Both the position numbers and the translations under genes were made by a program. A DNA stretch of 46,014 bases, taken from NCBI GenBank assembly GCA_018222835.1, contig JAAEZN010000020.1:1-46014 (forward strand). The letters are read 5' to 3'. Shown in pieces: positions 25,712 to 34,774 of the stretch (within the stretch, counting starts at the first letter, position 1; the number at the start of each line of letters is the position of its first letter). Under the pieces are notes generated by a model. The model did no database searches. It saw only the letters and a program-made list of their open reading frames with translations, and was not told the DNA's origin. The DNA comes from Algicola sp. GTDB lineage: Bacteria; Bacteroidota; Bacteroidia; Flavobacteriales; Flavobacteriaceae.

Positions 25712-27379
25712 TCAAAACAATCCAGTAATTTCACCATCATCGTTAATGTCCATTCCTTCGGATGCCGGATGAGCCGGTAATCCGGGCATGCGCATAATAT
25801 TTCCGGTAATCGGGATCAAGAAACCCGCGCCAACGGCGATTTCTATCTCCCTAACCGTGATGATAAAATCTTTAGGTCTCCCTAATAGTTTTGGGTTGTC
25901 GGATAGTGATTTCTGAGTTTTTGCTATGCAAACTGGAAACTCGTCCAAGCCAAGGTCGGATATTTTTCTGAGGTCGGCTTTAGCCTTGGCCGTATAATCT
26001 ACGTACTCGGCACCGTAAATTTCGGTGGCAATGGTAGCTATTTTGTCCTTTACACTGGACTTCCAATTGTATAATGGTGTAAAATTAGAATCGTTGGACT
26101 CTACAATATCGATTACTGCCTTGGCTAAATCTTCAGCACCTTCGCCGCCTTTGGCCCAAACATCGGCTACGGCGACGCGGATTCCTTTGGAATTGGCCAA
26201 CTCTTTGATCACTGCAACCTCTTCATCTGTGTCCGAAACAAATTTATTGATGGAAATTACGGGAACCACCTTAAACTTGGCAATGTTCTCCAAGTGTTTT
26301 TCCAAATTCGGGAGTCCTTTTTTCAAAGCTTCCACATTGGGTTCAGTTAAGGTTTTTAAGTCCGCTCCCCCATGGTATTTTAGGGCGCGAATAGTTGTGG
26401 TGAGTACTACGGCTTTCGGCTTTAGACCGGCACTCTGGCATTTAATATCGAAGAATTTTTCGGCACCAAGGTCAAAACCAAACCCAGCTTCGGTTACCGT
26501 GTAATCGGAATGCGACATACCCATTAATGTAGCAATGACCGAGTTTGTGCCCTGCGCAATATTGGCAAAAGGCCCACCATGAATAATCGCAGGATTTCCC
26601 TCGATAGTTTGTACCAAGTTTGGTTTAATGGCATCTTTTAATAAAGCGGCCATGGCACCTTCTGCCTTTAAATCTTTGGCATAAATAGGCTCTTTATCAA
26701 AAGTGTAGCCCACAAAAATGTTGCCCAAGCGCTTTTTTAGATCACTTAGACTTTCTGCCAAGCAAAGTATGGCCATAATTTCGGAGGCAGCGGTAATATC
26801 GAACCCCGTTTCTCTTGGCACTCCGGAAGTTGTTCCGCCCAACCCAACAATGATATGTCGAAGTGAACGATCGTTCATGTCCATAACCCTTTTCCATCCT
26901 ATTGTCCTAGGATCCAAACGTAGAGAATTGGTCTTACTTTGAATATTGTTGTCAATTACGGCCGATAATAGATTGTGGGCTTTCTCAATAGCGGAAAAAT
27001 CACCGGTAAAATGTAGGTTGATGTCCTCCATGGGCAATACTTGTGAATATCCGCCGCCGGTTGCACCCCCTTTTATACCAAAAACAGGACCTAGAGAAGG
27101 CTCCCGTAAAACCACGGTCGTTTTTTTGCCCAATCGGTTCAAGCCTTCGGAAAGCCCAATGGACATGGTGGTTTTTCCTTCGCCAGCAGGGGTCGGGGAA
27201 ATGGCCGAAACCAAAATAAGATTACTGTTTTGGGCTTTTGTTCTATTTATGGTATTTAGTGGAAGTTTAGCCTTGTATTTCCCGAACATTTCAATCTCAT
27301 CGGGATCGATTCCAAATTTTTCCGCAATAGTGGAAATGTGTTTTAAAGAAACGCTTTTGGCGATTTGTAAATCGGACAT
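25712..27379 (-). CDS. fhs: Formate--tetrahydrofolate ligase
   Basis: 555 residues from the ATG at 27379, the standard family length; an upstream TTG (27424) would add an unlikely 15-residue tail. The enzyme uses ATP to join formate to tetrahydrofolate, giving 10-formyl-THF for purines and formyl-methionine. The P-loop is TPAGEGKTT (about residues 58-66), the family signature follows in GGATGGGYSQVLPMEDINLHFTGD, shown by its GGGYSQV and EDINLHFTGD pieces, and HGGPFANIAQGTNS is the second conserved stretch. All look intact. The gene stands alone on the minus strand, with hicBA convergent to its 3' end and a lipoprotein gene upstream. Confidence 0.96.
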   Translation of the reverse strand: MSDLQIAKSVSLKHISTIAEKFGIDPDEIEMFGKYKAKLPLNTINRTKAQNSNLILVSAISPTPAGEGKTTMSIGLSEGLNRLGKKTTVVLREPSLGPVFGIKGGATGGGYSQVLPMEDINLHFTGDFSAIEKAHNLLSAVIDNNIQSKTNSLRLDPRTIGWKRVMDMNDRSLRHIIVGLGGTTSGVPRETGFDITAASEIMAILCLAESLSDLKKRLGNIFVGYTFDKEPIYAKDLKAEGAMAALLKDAIKPNLVQTIEGNPAIIHGGPFANIAQGTNSVIATLMGMSHSDYTVTEAGFGFDLGAEKFFDIKCQSAGLKPKAVVLTTTIRALKYHGGADLKTLTEPNVEALKKGLPNLEKHLENIAKFKVVPVISINKFVSDTDEEVAVIKELANSKGIRVAVADVWAKGGEGAEDLAKAVIDIVESNDSNFTPLYNWKSSVKDKIATIATEIYGAEYVDYTAKAKADLRKISDLGLDEFPVCIAKTQKSLSDNPKLLGRPKDFIITVREIEIAVGAGFLIPITGNIMRMPGLPAHPASEGMDINDDGEITGLF

Positions 27380-27489
27380 AATATATGGGTTAAGCGCAAG
27401 CCGATCATAAGTGATTACCTGCAAATCACATACAATATACTATAATTGAAGCAGTAAAACTATGTCGGTTATAGATAGCTTTGGAGCAA

Positions 27490-28002
27490 TTATTCCACTC
27501 TTTGGCCTTGGGTGGTAAAGGATAGTCCTTGCTGGCCGGAGGTTGATATCATCACTCCCTCAAAATAGGGTTCGTGAGAACTCGGTTTTATGGACCATTG
27601 AAAAAGAAAATTGGCGCCAGTGCCACCTTCTTGATCCTTTTCGTCAATTACGATTTCTACAGTTTCCATTGGCTGTATGTAAATCGGCTTATCAAAATAG
27701 GTGCGAATAGGCTTCCCTTTGGTATCAAAATAATCCGCTCGGTTAATATAGATGGTATCGTTTAAGTTGGTGTTCCGCATACTTATCGTACTTGTTAGAT
27801 TGTGCGTACGGTGTTCGGTTTCACTATAAATTTCGGAATACACGGAAAGGTAAGAGGCTCCTCGAAGTAATGAATCTTTTTCGGAAATGCTCACTGTTCT
27901 ATTGTTCCAATTAATGGGGTCAATGGAGCTTACGTCTTTATTTGTCTGCTCGTTGCAAGAAAAAATCAGAAGTAACACTAAACACGGAACAAGTTTCCTC
28001 AT
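27490..28002 (-). CDS. DUF3124 lipoprotein
   Basis: 170 residues. Signal peptide with lipobox IFSC, lipidated Cys16. The mature part fits DUF3124: SYLSVYSEIYSETEHRTHNLTSTISMRNTN, seen here as VYSEIY and STISMRNT cores, then DYFDTKGKPIRTYFD and DEKDQEGGTGANFLFQW. This family is made of small exported beta-sandwich proteins whose function is not known. It lies upstream of fhs on the same strand with a gap of 110 bases, so the two may be separate transcripts. Nothing unusual in its composition. Confidence 0.83.
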   Translation of the reverse strand: MRKLVPCLVLLLIFSCNEQTNKDVSSIDPINWNNRTVSISEKDSLLRGASYLSVYSEIYSETEHRTHNLTSTISMRNTNLNDTIYINRADYFDTKGKPIRTYFDKPIYIQPMETVEIVIDEKDQEGGTGANFLFQWSIKPSSHEPYFEGVMISTSGQQGLSFTTQGQRVE

Positions 28003-28075
28003 TATTCATTTGCTGATTGGAAAACTAAGATAAGGATTCTACAACACTTGGTGCGGCCCTATTCAAAATTTAATC

Positions 28076-28243
28076 TTACCATTTCCAGGGGAGGTAGATT
28101 TGAACAGAAAATAGATTGTGGCCTACCGTGTTTTAATTTCCTTTTTTTCTGAAAGAGATGTTTTGCCAAAGTTCCCTGGTTTTGTCATTGATCAGAGAGG
28201 TTATCGTTTTGTGGCCAATCAAAAGTATGGTTTTTGGTTCCAT
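28076..28243 (-). pseudogene. Relic of a GyrI-like (AraC effector-binding) domain gene
   Basis: The ATG at 28243, two bases after the DUF1801 stop, opens 36 codons (MEPKTILLIGHKTI, then SLINDKTRELWQNISFRKKGN) before TAA at 28133-28135. In the same frame just past that stop come VGHNLFSVQIYLPWKW and another stop at 28076. Intact flavobacterial GyrI-like proteins have about 155 residues starting LIGxxxxxSxxNxKTxELWxxFMPRRKEI and then LYSLQVY, so both pieces match in order and spacing; RKKEIK also reappears if one G is removed near 28140. The rest of the domain is missing. I read it as a decayed second gene of a DUF1801-GyrI pair. Confidence 0.6.
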
Positions 28244-28245
28244 AA

Positions 28246-28590
28246 TTATTTTGATGCATTCTCTTCAACCCTAAACGCTACTATTCTCTGAATTAAATCG
28301 TAAGGAATGGGCTGATCCAAGGGAAATTGTACCGATCCTTTTCCTTGTTTGTATTTGGACAGCTCTTTTTGAAAAGCTGCATGACCGGATGGTGTGGCAT
28401 ATAGACCAATATGGTTTTTATAGCCGGCAAAATAAACCAAAGGTTTGCCATGGGTCTTGTACCCGGGCATTCCGTAGGATATTAGTTCAACGGCATTCGG
28501 TGCCGCCTTTTGAACAATAGTTCTAATTTTTTGAAGATGTTGCTGAACTTCTTCTGGAAATCCCGAAATATAATGGTCTATTTTGTTCAT
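28246..28590 (-). CDS. DUF1801 (YdhG-like) protein
   Basis: 114 residues, cytoplasmic, no signal peptide. The whole length is a DUF1801 domain: IDHYISGFPEEVQQHLQKIRTIVQKAAPNAVELISYGMPGYK with the family PxAxExIsYGMPxyk core, then VYFAGYKNHIGLYATPSG and GKGSVQFPLDQPIPYDLI. Structural relatives include the Bacillus iron-chaperone-like protein Fra/YdhG, but most members have no assigned role. The relic of a GyrI-like gene starts two bases after the stop, so the gene once led a two-gene operon. Upstream it is separated from the TonB receptor gene by 51 bases. Confidence 0.88.
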   Translation of the reverse strand: MNKIDHYISGFPEEVQQHLQKIRTIVQKAAPNAVELISYGMPGYKTHGKPLVYFAGYKNHIGLYATPSGHAAFQKELSKYKQGKGSVQFPLDQPIPYDLIQRIVAFRVEENASK

Positions 28591-28641
28591 GGTGAGCTTA
28601 CTTTAATTTTAAAGATAGACCAATATACTAAGAGCAATTGT

Positions 28642-30714
28642 CTAAAATGTATAGTTTAATTTTACCCCCCCAAAGTAATTACGATCATTTCCCGGGTAAA
28701 AATATCTCGGCTGCGATCCACCAAACCCAGTAGCATTGATCAACACGGATTGTGCATAATTGGCGTCAAAAATATTGTTGATACCTGCATTGATTCCTAT
28801 ACTTAAATGAGTTGAAAGAAAGGTTTGGAACCCTGCTTTTGCATGCAAAACATTAAAAGAATTGCTGCTTATCGAATTCGCATCCGTTAACGGAATTTCA
28901 TCTACAAATTGATGGGTAAGGGATAACAGGAATCCTTTTGAATGCCGTATATCAATACCGGAACTAACTCTGTTTTTTGGCACTCCGGTGAGTGGATTGC
29001 CCGAATAATCGTTGTCGGAGTCAACAAAATCCTTAAAACTATGATCGTTCAAAGTGTAGCTGAAGTAAGGTGATATACTAATCGAGGCCGATAGATCCAT
29101 TCTATATATCACATCCAGTTCCAGTCCTTGATGGCGTGTTTTTCCCGCATTTCTTCCTATGTATTGATCTTCTCCGACACGCTGTGCTACCAAAAGATTT
29201 TTCACGTTCATTCGGTATAGTGAGATATGGGCCGTAAGCTGCTTTTGGAATAAGTTCCATTCTCCACCCATTTCATAACTAGTACCCGTTTCTTGAGCAA
29301 CATTGGGGTTAATGACACCTTCGGGGTTGAGGGTCTCCTCCAAACTGGGATTAGAAAATCCTCTACTAACGTTGGCGTAGAAATTTCCGTTTATCAGTTC
29401 GTAGTTTACGCCAAGACTTGGCAATAAAATTGCTTTAAAATCTCGAGCCGCCGATGCGTTGATTTCTCCTTGATTGAACAAATCCCTGTAATCGTAATGC
29501 GTTTTGTTCAGATTGAGGCCTACTTGTGCTGATAGGGCAGAAGTAATAGGGTGAGTAAGTGTTCCAAAAAGATTGAACTGTCTTCGGAACTCTATATTGT
29601 CGCTAAGTTGTGTTCCTTGCAAACTACCGTTCCCATCATTCTCCTCATATAGATTCTGATAGGTATCCCAGCGGTATTCGTCCTTGTATAATTCACCACC
29701 AAAAGTAAAGTTGGTTTTTCCTAAATTTCCAGTAAACCGACTTCGAAAACCATAGCCATTGGTAAACTCATCCAAAATATTAAAAGGCCGTGGTTCGTAA
29801 TGGTCCAAATAGGTATAAAAAATACTGGTTGTATTTTGGAGATGTTGTGAAAATCGATACGTATGCGAGAGACCCGTTAAAACATATTTGTTAGCTTCAT
29901 ATCCCTTTGCGGCCAGCCAGTTTGATGCAGCACGAGTAGGATTTTCATCAAAATCGGTCTGGTTGATGGAACTCGGAATGTGGGCGGTATAATCGATATA
30001 ATTCAGCAAAAACGATAAACTACTGTTTTGACCGGTTCGGAACTGGGTGTTCAATAGTAATCCATCGCGCTCAAACTGATTGTTCTGTCTATGTCCATTG
30101 GTTTCCAAGTGATTATAGCTAAAGTTGAGGTTGAAACTATCTTCTGAATGTGAAAACGTGAGGTTGTTCTTTAACATATTGTACGATCCGATGGAAAATG
30201 TATTGATCAGTTGGGTCTTATCTTCGACGGATACCTTGGTATCCAATAAAAAAGCCCCTCCAAGATTGGAACCATAAGCAGTGCCTTTTGGTCCTTTTAT
30301 GATTTCTATTGCGCCCAGATTTTCAAAATCGAAAGCTTCGATAGTAGATGAGCCAGTGCCGTTGGTTACGGGAATTCCGTTAAAATACATTCGAAGCTTG
30401 TTGGTGCCGTAGGGAGTCCTTGCTCCGATGCCGCGTACGGTAATTCGGTTTGTGTTTATGGCACCCGATAAAAGGAATACCCCGGAAATTTGATTGATGG
30501 CAGAGGGGATATCAGTTGGATTGAACCGTTCAAAAGTCTTTCCGTCTATTTTGGATGATAAAGTGATTCCAGTCGCTTTTTTAGGAATGGCATTCTGGAC
30601 CAATACAATTTCATCCAATTGGTTTATGGAATCCTTTGGGGTAGTCTGTGCCATTAATGGAAGTGTCGCAAAAAATGTAAAAAATACAGGGAACTTTATC
30701 CGAATATGATTCAT
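28642..30714 (-). CDS. TonB-dependent receptor, siderophore/haem-type
   Basis: 690 residues. Signal peptide 1-22 (LPLMA before Gln23). A TonB-box-like stretch (about 33-38, DEIVLV) precedes a plug (about 45-160) with TDIPSAINQISGVFLLSGAINTNRITVRGIGARTPYGTNKLRMYFNGIPVT, recognised by its RGIGAR and NGIPVT cores, and IEIIKGPKGTAYGSNLGGAFLL. The barrel ends NYFGGVKLNYTF with terminal Phe. It lacks the N-terminal carboxypeptidase-like domain of the other three receptors and is shorter, like FecA/FhuA-type iron receptors. It follows the isochorismatase-like gene by five bases on the same strand, which fits a role in iron or siderophore uptake but does not prove it. Confidence 0.88.
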   Translation of the reverse strand: MNHIRIKFPVFFTFFATLPLMAQTTPKDSINQLDEIVLVQNAIPKKATGITLSSKIDGKTFERFNPTDIPSAINQISGVFLLSGAINTNRITVRGIGARTPYGTNKLRMYFNGIPVTNGTGSSTIEAFDFENLGAIEIIKGPKGTAYGSNLGGAFLLDTKVSVEDKTQLINTFSIGSYNMLKNNLTFSHSEDSFNLNFSYNHLETNGHRQNNQFERDGLLLNTQFRTGQNSSLSFLLNYIDYTAHIPSSINQTDFDENPTRAASNWLAAKGYEANKYVLTGLSHTYRFSQHLQNTTSIFYTYLDHYEPRPFNILDEFTNGYGFRSRFTGNLGKTNFTFGGELYKDEYRWDTYQNLYEENDGNGSLQGTQLSDNIEFRRQFNLFGTLTHPITSALSAQVGLNLNKTHYDYRDLFNQGEINASAARDFKAILLPSLGVNYELINGNFYANVSRGFSNPSLEETLNPEGVINPNVAQETGTSYEMGGEWNLFQKQLTAHISLYRMNVKNLLVAQRVGEDQYIGRNAGKTRHQGLELDVIYRMDLSASISISPYFSYTLNDHSFKDFVDSDNDYSGNPLTGVPKNRVSSGIDIRHSKGFLLSLTHQFVDEIPLTDANSISSNSFNVLHAKAGFQTFLSTHLSIGINAGINNIFDANYAQSVLINATGFGGSQPRYFYPGNDRNYFGGVKLNYTF

Positions 30715-30719
30715 GTAGT

Positions 30720-31274
30720 CTATATATCAAGGTCGTCCAACAAGGTATTGGTGTCTTTAATTGTTGCAAATTCATTTTTAAGATTGGCCAATTCAGCGTG
30801 GAAAATAACATCTGCCGGATAGTTGTTGCCATCGTGCCCTATTTTGTCAAAAGCAGCAGTAGCATCGGAAACCAAAGTAACATTAAATCCCAAATTGGAC
30901 GCCATCCTCACCGAGGTGGAAATACAATGCTCTATGGTCAACCCTGCAATGATCAAACTATTTATGTTTCCTGTTCTTAACCGATTTTCCAATGGAGTTC
31001 CAATAAAAGCACTGTTTACTGTTTTTTCAAAAATTGGTTCATTGATCAATGGTTCCGCGGCCGGGTGAAAGGCGTTGGTAATTTTACTGCGATGCAATGG
31101 GGAACCAAGGTTGGTCGAATTGTGCTTTACATGGAAAATGGGCCATTGCTTTTTACGAAAAAAGGTCAGTAACCTACCACAATTTTCTTCTGCATCGGGA
31201 TTGTTTCGTTCTGCGCCATAAAATCCGATTTGTTGAAGTCCGCGTTGGACATCGATTAGAACAAGTGCGGTCAT
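30720..31274 (-). CDS. Isochorismatase-like cysteine hydrolase
   Basis: 184 residues from the ATG at 31274; a longer reading frame upstream would add a hydrophobic tail not seen in the family. Asp8 (LIDVQ), Lys84 (FEKTVNSAF) and Cys117 (TIEHCIST) form the expected catalytic triad. Members hydrolyse isochorismate or small amides such as nicotinamide. Placement five bases upstream of a siderophore-type TonB receptor is suggestive of an iron connection (isochorismatase makes 2,3-dihydroxybenzoate precursors), but no other siderophore gene is nearby, so a general amidase is equally possible. Cytoplasmic. Confidence 0.85.
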   Translation of the reverse strand: MTALVLIDVQRGLQQIGFYGAERNNPDAEENCGRLLTFFRKKQWPIFHVKHNSTNLGSPLHRSKITNAFHPAAEPLINEPIFEKTVNSAFIGTPLENRLRTGNINSLIIAGLTIEHCISTSVRMASNLGFNVTLVSDATAAFDKIGHDGNNYPADVIFHAELANLKNEFATIKDTNTLLDDLDI

Positions 31275-31386
31275 GAGGATGAATTTTAATTTAAAAGTAC
31301 ACGAAAACATCAATAAAAAGAGCATCAATTCTTTTCGTTGATATATCTATTGGCAAATTCAATTTTAGGGAGCCGTTCACAATGGC

Positions 31387-31394
31387 TATTTTTG
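31387..31394 (+). promoter_or_regulatory. -7 element of xth
   Basis: TATTTTTG is an exact TAnnTTTG match 15 bases ahead of the xth ATG, with a T-rich -33 candidate (31363-31366) 20 bases upstream. It predicts a leader of about ten bases. Confidence 0.5.
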
Positions 31395-31409
31395 AGCAAA
31401 CTTTAGTGT

Positions 31410-32174
31410 ATGAAAATTGTATCCTACAACGTGAACGGAATAAGGGCAGCTCTAAAAAAGGGTTTTGTGGAATGGTTGGAAACCGTAAGCCCCGACGTGG
31501 TCTGCCTACAGGAGACCAAGGCTATGGAAGACCAAGTGGATACAGCTGTTTTTGAAGAGGCCGGATATTCCCATAACTATTGGTTCAGTGCCCAAAAAAA
31601 GGGATATAGTGGGGTCGCCTTACTTTGTAAAAATGAGCCGGATCATGTTGAACTTGGTACTGGAATCGATTATATGGATAACGAAGGAAGAAATATCCGG
31701 GCAGACTTTGGGGATCTTTCGGTAATGAGCATGTACCTGCCGTCCGGAACCAATATGGACCGTTTGGATTTTAAATTGACGTACATGGACGATTTCCAGA
31801 AATATGCAGATGAGCTTCGAAAGGATCGACCTAACCTTATTGTCTGTGGGGACTACAATATTTGTCATGAAGCCATTGATATCCATGACCCTGTCCGAAA
31901 CAAAAATGTGTCGGGGTTTTTACCTGTTGAGCGCGAATGGATCGGTAATTTTATAAAGAGTGGCTTTATCGATAGCTTTAGGCACTTCAACAAAGAACCG
32001 GACAATTATACATGGTGGAGTTACCGTGCCAATGCCAGGGCCAACAATAAGGGCTGGCGTTTGGACTATGGTATGGTGTCCGAGCCTCTGGAAGATAGAT
32101 TAAAGCGTTCCGTAATATTGTCCGAGGCAAAGCACAGTGATCATTGCCCGATTTTGTTGGAAGTTGAAAAATAA
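31410..32174 (+). CDS. xth: Exodeoxyribonuclease III / AP endonuclease
   Basis: 254 residues, cytoplasmic. It incises DNA at abasic sites in base-excision repair and has 3'-5' exonuclease and 3'-phosphatase activity. Landmarks: SYNVNGIRAA at the N-terminus, metal-binding Glu35 in LQETK, GYSGVALL, the GDYNICHEAIDIHDP segment with catalytic Asp/Asn, WWSYRANARANNKGWRLDYGMVS, seen as its WRLDYGMVS core, and SDHCPILLEV with the active-site Asp-His. The set is complete and the length normal. It belongs to the same fold family as the secreted nuclease at 10947 but lacks a signal peptide. Confidence 0.96.
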   Translation: MKIVSYNVNGIRAALKKGFVEWLETVSPDVVCLQETKAMEDQVDTAVFEEAGYSHNYWFSAQKKGYSGVALLCKNEPDHVELGTGIDYMDNEGRNIRADFGDLSVMSMYLPSGTNMDRLDFKLTYMDDFQKYADELRKDRPNLIVCGDYNICHEAIDIHDPVRNKNVSGFLPVEREWIGNFIKSGFIDSFRHFNKEPDNYTWWSYRANARANNKGWRLDYGMVSEPLEDRLKRSVILSEAKHSDHCPILLEVEK

Positions 32175-32234
32175 CAGTACCGTAAAGTCCGATGGCAGGG
32201 TTTAAGTACCTTTAACCGTCCTAAACTGTAAAAA

Positions 32235-33275
32235 ATGAAATATACCAGAATTCCGCATACCGATATACGAATCAGCAAGATATGTTTGGGAACCATGACC
32301 TGGGGACGCCAGAATAATGAAGAGGAAGCTCATGAGCAAATGGACTATGCCCTAGATCAAGGTGTTAATTTTTTTGATACCGCAGAATTATATCCAGTTC
32401 CTGCTAAAAAGGAACTTTATGCCGTTACCGAAGAATTGATCGGGAATTGGTTCAAGAAGACTGGAAATCGCGATAAGGTCGTACTTGCTACCAAAATAGC
32501 AGGGCCGGGTCATGCTGCAAGACATATTCGTAGCAGTGGATTTAATAGGGAATCCATTGTAAGTGCGGTGGAAGGGAGTTTACAGCGCTTACAGACCGAT
32601 TATATTGATTTATACCAACTCCATTGGCCAGAGCGGAACACCAATTACTTTGGTCAACGTGGATATAATGCCCATGCCGTTGATGTTTGGGACGATAACA
32701 TACACCAAGTTCTGGAAACGCTACGTGATTTGATTGCCGAAGGTAAAATTAGACACGTGGGATTGTCCAACGAAACCCCTTGGGGCACCATGCGCTATTT
32801 GGAGGAGAGCAAAGTTCACCAGAGCTTGCCCCGTATGCGTACCATTCAAAACCCGTACAGTCTCCTAAACCGACTTTTTGAAGTAGGGCTTTCCGAAATT
32901 TCCATGAGGGAACAAATTGGTTTGATGGCCTATTCACCTCTTGGGTTTGGGGTGCTGAGCGGCAAATATCTTACCGAAATTCCGCCGAGAAAAGCAAGGG
33001 TGACCTTGTTCCCGAATTATAATAGGTACAGTGGAGAAACAGCTGCACAGGCCACCCAAAAATATGCTGAGTTGGCACAGGCGCATAACTTGAGTTTGGC
33101 GCAAATGGCTTTATCGTTTGTAAATACAAGACCTTTTTTGACCAGTAATATTATTGGTGCGACGAGCATGGAACAGCTCAAGGAAAATATTTCCAGTATA
33201 GATGTGGATTTATCCGACGAGGTATTGGAAGGTATTGAGGAAATCCACAAATTTATTCCCAATCCTGCACCTTAG
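32235..33275 (+). CDS. Aldo/keto reductase (Tas-like)
   Basis: 346 residues, cytoplasmic NADPH-dependent oxidoreductase. The tetrad is visible: Asp48 (FFDTAE), Tyr53 (ELYPVP), Lys87 (LATKIAG) and His130 (YQLHWPER). The arrangement, with LGTMTWGRQNNEEEAHEQ at the N-terminus and the insertion containing TNYFGQRGY after the active-site His, resembles Escherichia coli Tas, so it may reduce carbonyls or affect tyrosine/prephenate metabolism; the natural substrate is not established. It starts 60 bases after xth. It ends one base before the convergent radA stop, so no terminator lies between the two. Confidence 0.9.
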   Translation: MKYTRIPHTDIRISKICLGTMTWGRQNNEEEAHEQMDYALDQGVNFFDTAELYPVPAKKELYAVTEELIGNWFKKTGNRDKVVLATKIAGPGHAARHIRSSGFNRESIVSAVEGSLQRLQTDYIDLYQLHWPERNTNYFGQRGYNAHAVDVWDDNIHQVLETLRDLIAEGKIRHVGLSNETPWGTMRYLEESKVHQSLPRMRTIQNPYSLLNRLFEVGLSEISMREQIGLMAYSPLGFGVLSGKYLTEIPPRKARVTLFPNYNRYSGETAAQATQKYAELAQAHNLSLAQMALSFVNTRPFLTSNIIGATSMEQLKENISSIDVDLSDEVLEGIEEIHKFIPNPAP

Positions 33276-33276
33276 A

Positions 33277-34635
33277 TCAGCCGAAGAGATGGGCGACAAC
33301 GTCTTCGATTTTGGAAACTTTTTGCACTTGAATCACTGTCTTTTTTAAACCGATTTTGTTGTTTTTGGAAACGAAAATTTTGGAGAAGCCCAGTTTTTCG
33401 GCTTCAAGGATACGTTGATCTACCCTTTGCACAGGTCTTATTTCGCCAGCAAGTCCCACCTCTGCGGCAAAACAAATACCTTTTTCAATGGCGATATCCG
33501 AATTGCTGGATAGGATGGCGGCCATAACGGCCAAATCAATGGCGGGATCATCCACGGAAATACCACCTGTAATGTTCAGAAAAACATCTTTTGCACCCAA
33601 CTTGAAACCTGCTCGTTTTTCTAAAACGGCCAACAGCATATTCAATCGTTTGGCATTGAAGCCTGTGGCGGAACGTTGAGGTGTACCGTAAACTGCAGTG
33701 CTTACCAAGGCCTGAATTTCTATCAGCAAGGGTCGCATGCCCTCCACAGTAGCGGCAATGGCCGTACCGCTGAGGTCTTCGTCGTTTTTGGAAATCAATA
33801 CTTCGGAGGGGTTGTTTACCTCACGAAGCCCGCTTCCCTGCATTTCGTAAATACCCAGTTCGGCGGTTGAGCCAAATCGGTTTTTAAGGGAACGGAGAAT
33901 ACGATACACGTAATTTCGGTCGCCTTCAAACTGTAGCACGGTATCCACCATATGCTCTAAAATTTTAGGACCTGCAATGGTACCATCTTTAGTAATGTGT
34001 CCCACCAAAATAACGGGGGTGTGGCTTTCCTTTGCAAATTTGATGAGCTCAGCGGTACATTCCCGAATTTGCGAAATGCTCCCCGCTGCGGACTCGATAT
34101 AATCAGTATGTAGGGTCTGGATAGAATCGATGACCACTAAATCGGGCTCGATGGAGGCAACCTGCTGGAATATATTCTGCGTTTTGGTCTCGGTAAGGAT
34201 GTAGCAATTTTCGCTGTTGGGTTGAATACGATCAGCGCGCATTTTTATCTGCCGTTGACTTTCTTCCCCGGAAACATAAAGGATCTTATAGGGTAATTTT
34301 AAGGCAATTTGAAGCAGTAAGGTACTTTTTCCTATACCTGGTTCTCCTCCAAGCAAAGTGAGAGAGCCCGGCACTAGGCCACCACCCAAAACACGATTGA
34401 ACTCTTGGTCTTTGGTGTCCAAGCGAAGTTCCTTTTCGTGGGTGATTTCCGAAACGCGAAGCGGCTTATTGGAGGTATTGGCAGGTCGATCTGTTTTCCA
34501 TCCTTTTTTGTCCTCTTTTTGGACAACTTCTTCTACAATGGTATTCCATTCCTTGCAAGAGGAACACTGCCCTATCCATTTTGGGAATTGAGTTCCACAG
34601 TTCTGACAAAAAAATGCTGTTTTGGTCTTGGCCAT
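33277..34635 (-). CDS. radA: DNA repair protein RadA
   Basis: 452 residues. A four-Cys zinc finger (Cys10, Cys13, Cys24, Cys27), a RecA-like ATPase core with Walker A GEPGIGKSTL near residues 96-105, the RadA-specific KNRFG motif in LRSLKNRFGS, and a C-terminal Lon-type protease-like domain (GISVDDPAIDLAVMAAILSS, GEIRPVQRVDQRILEAEKLGF, by its VGLAGEIRPV core) without the protease function. RadA drives branch migration in homologous recombination. Downstream member of a minus-strand run beginning at panC. A -7-like TATCTTTA on the minus strand (34656-34663) could also drive it alone. Confidence 0.97.
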   Translation of the reverse strand: MAKTKTAFFCQNCGTQFPKWIGQCSSCKEWNTIVEEVVQKEDKKGWKTDRPANTSNKPLRVSEITHEKELRLDTKDQEFNRVLGGGLVPGSLTLLGGEPGIGKSTLLLQIALKLPYKILYVSGEESQRQIKMRADRIQPNSENCYILTETKTQNIFQQVASIEPDLVVIDSIQTLHTDYIESAAGSISQIRECTAELIKFAKESHTPVILVGHITKDGTIAGPKILEHMVDTVLQFEGDRNYVYRILRSLKNRFGSTAELGIYEMQGSGLREVNNPSEVLISKNDEDLSGTAIAATVEGMRPLLIEIQALVSTAVYGTPQRSATGFNAKRLNMLLAVLEKRAGFKLGAKDVFLNITGGISVDDPAIDLAVMAAILSSNSDIAIEKGICFAAEVGLAGEIRPVQRVDQRILEAEKLGFSKIFVSKNNKIGLKKTVIQVQKVSKIEDVVAHLFG

Positions 34636-34774
34636 TCAAAATAAAATGAGGAGCCTAAAGATATGGATTTAGATGGTGGATGGGATGGTTTTTTAGATTG
34701 TTGGATTTTTGGACCGATAGATTTCGGTCAATTCAATCCAAATATCGAATCAATCCAATGATCCAAGATAGATT

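Noticed and set aside
26025..27410. Plus-strand open frames of up to 159 codons over fhs
   Set aside because: They are mirror images of the fhs coding frame, without upstream promoter or recognisable domain.
34636..34774. Hairpin GACCGA/TCGGTC between the pseudo-esterase and radA genes
   Set aside because: The stem has only six pairs and no T run follows on either strand, so I do not call a terminator.
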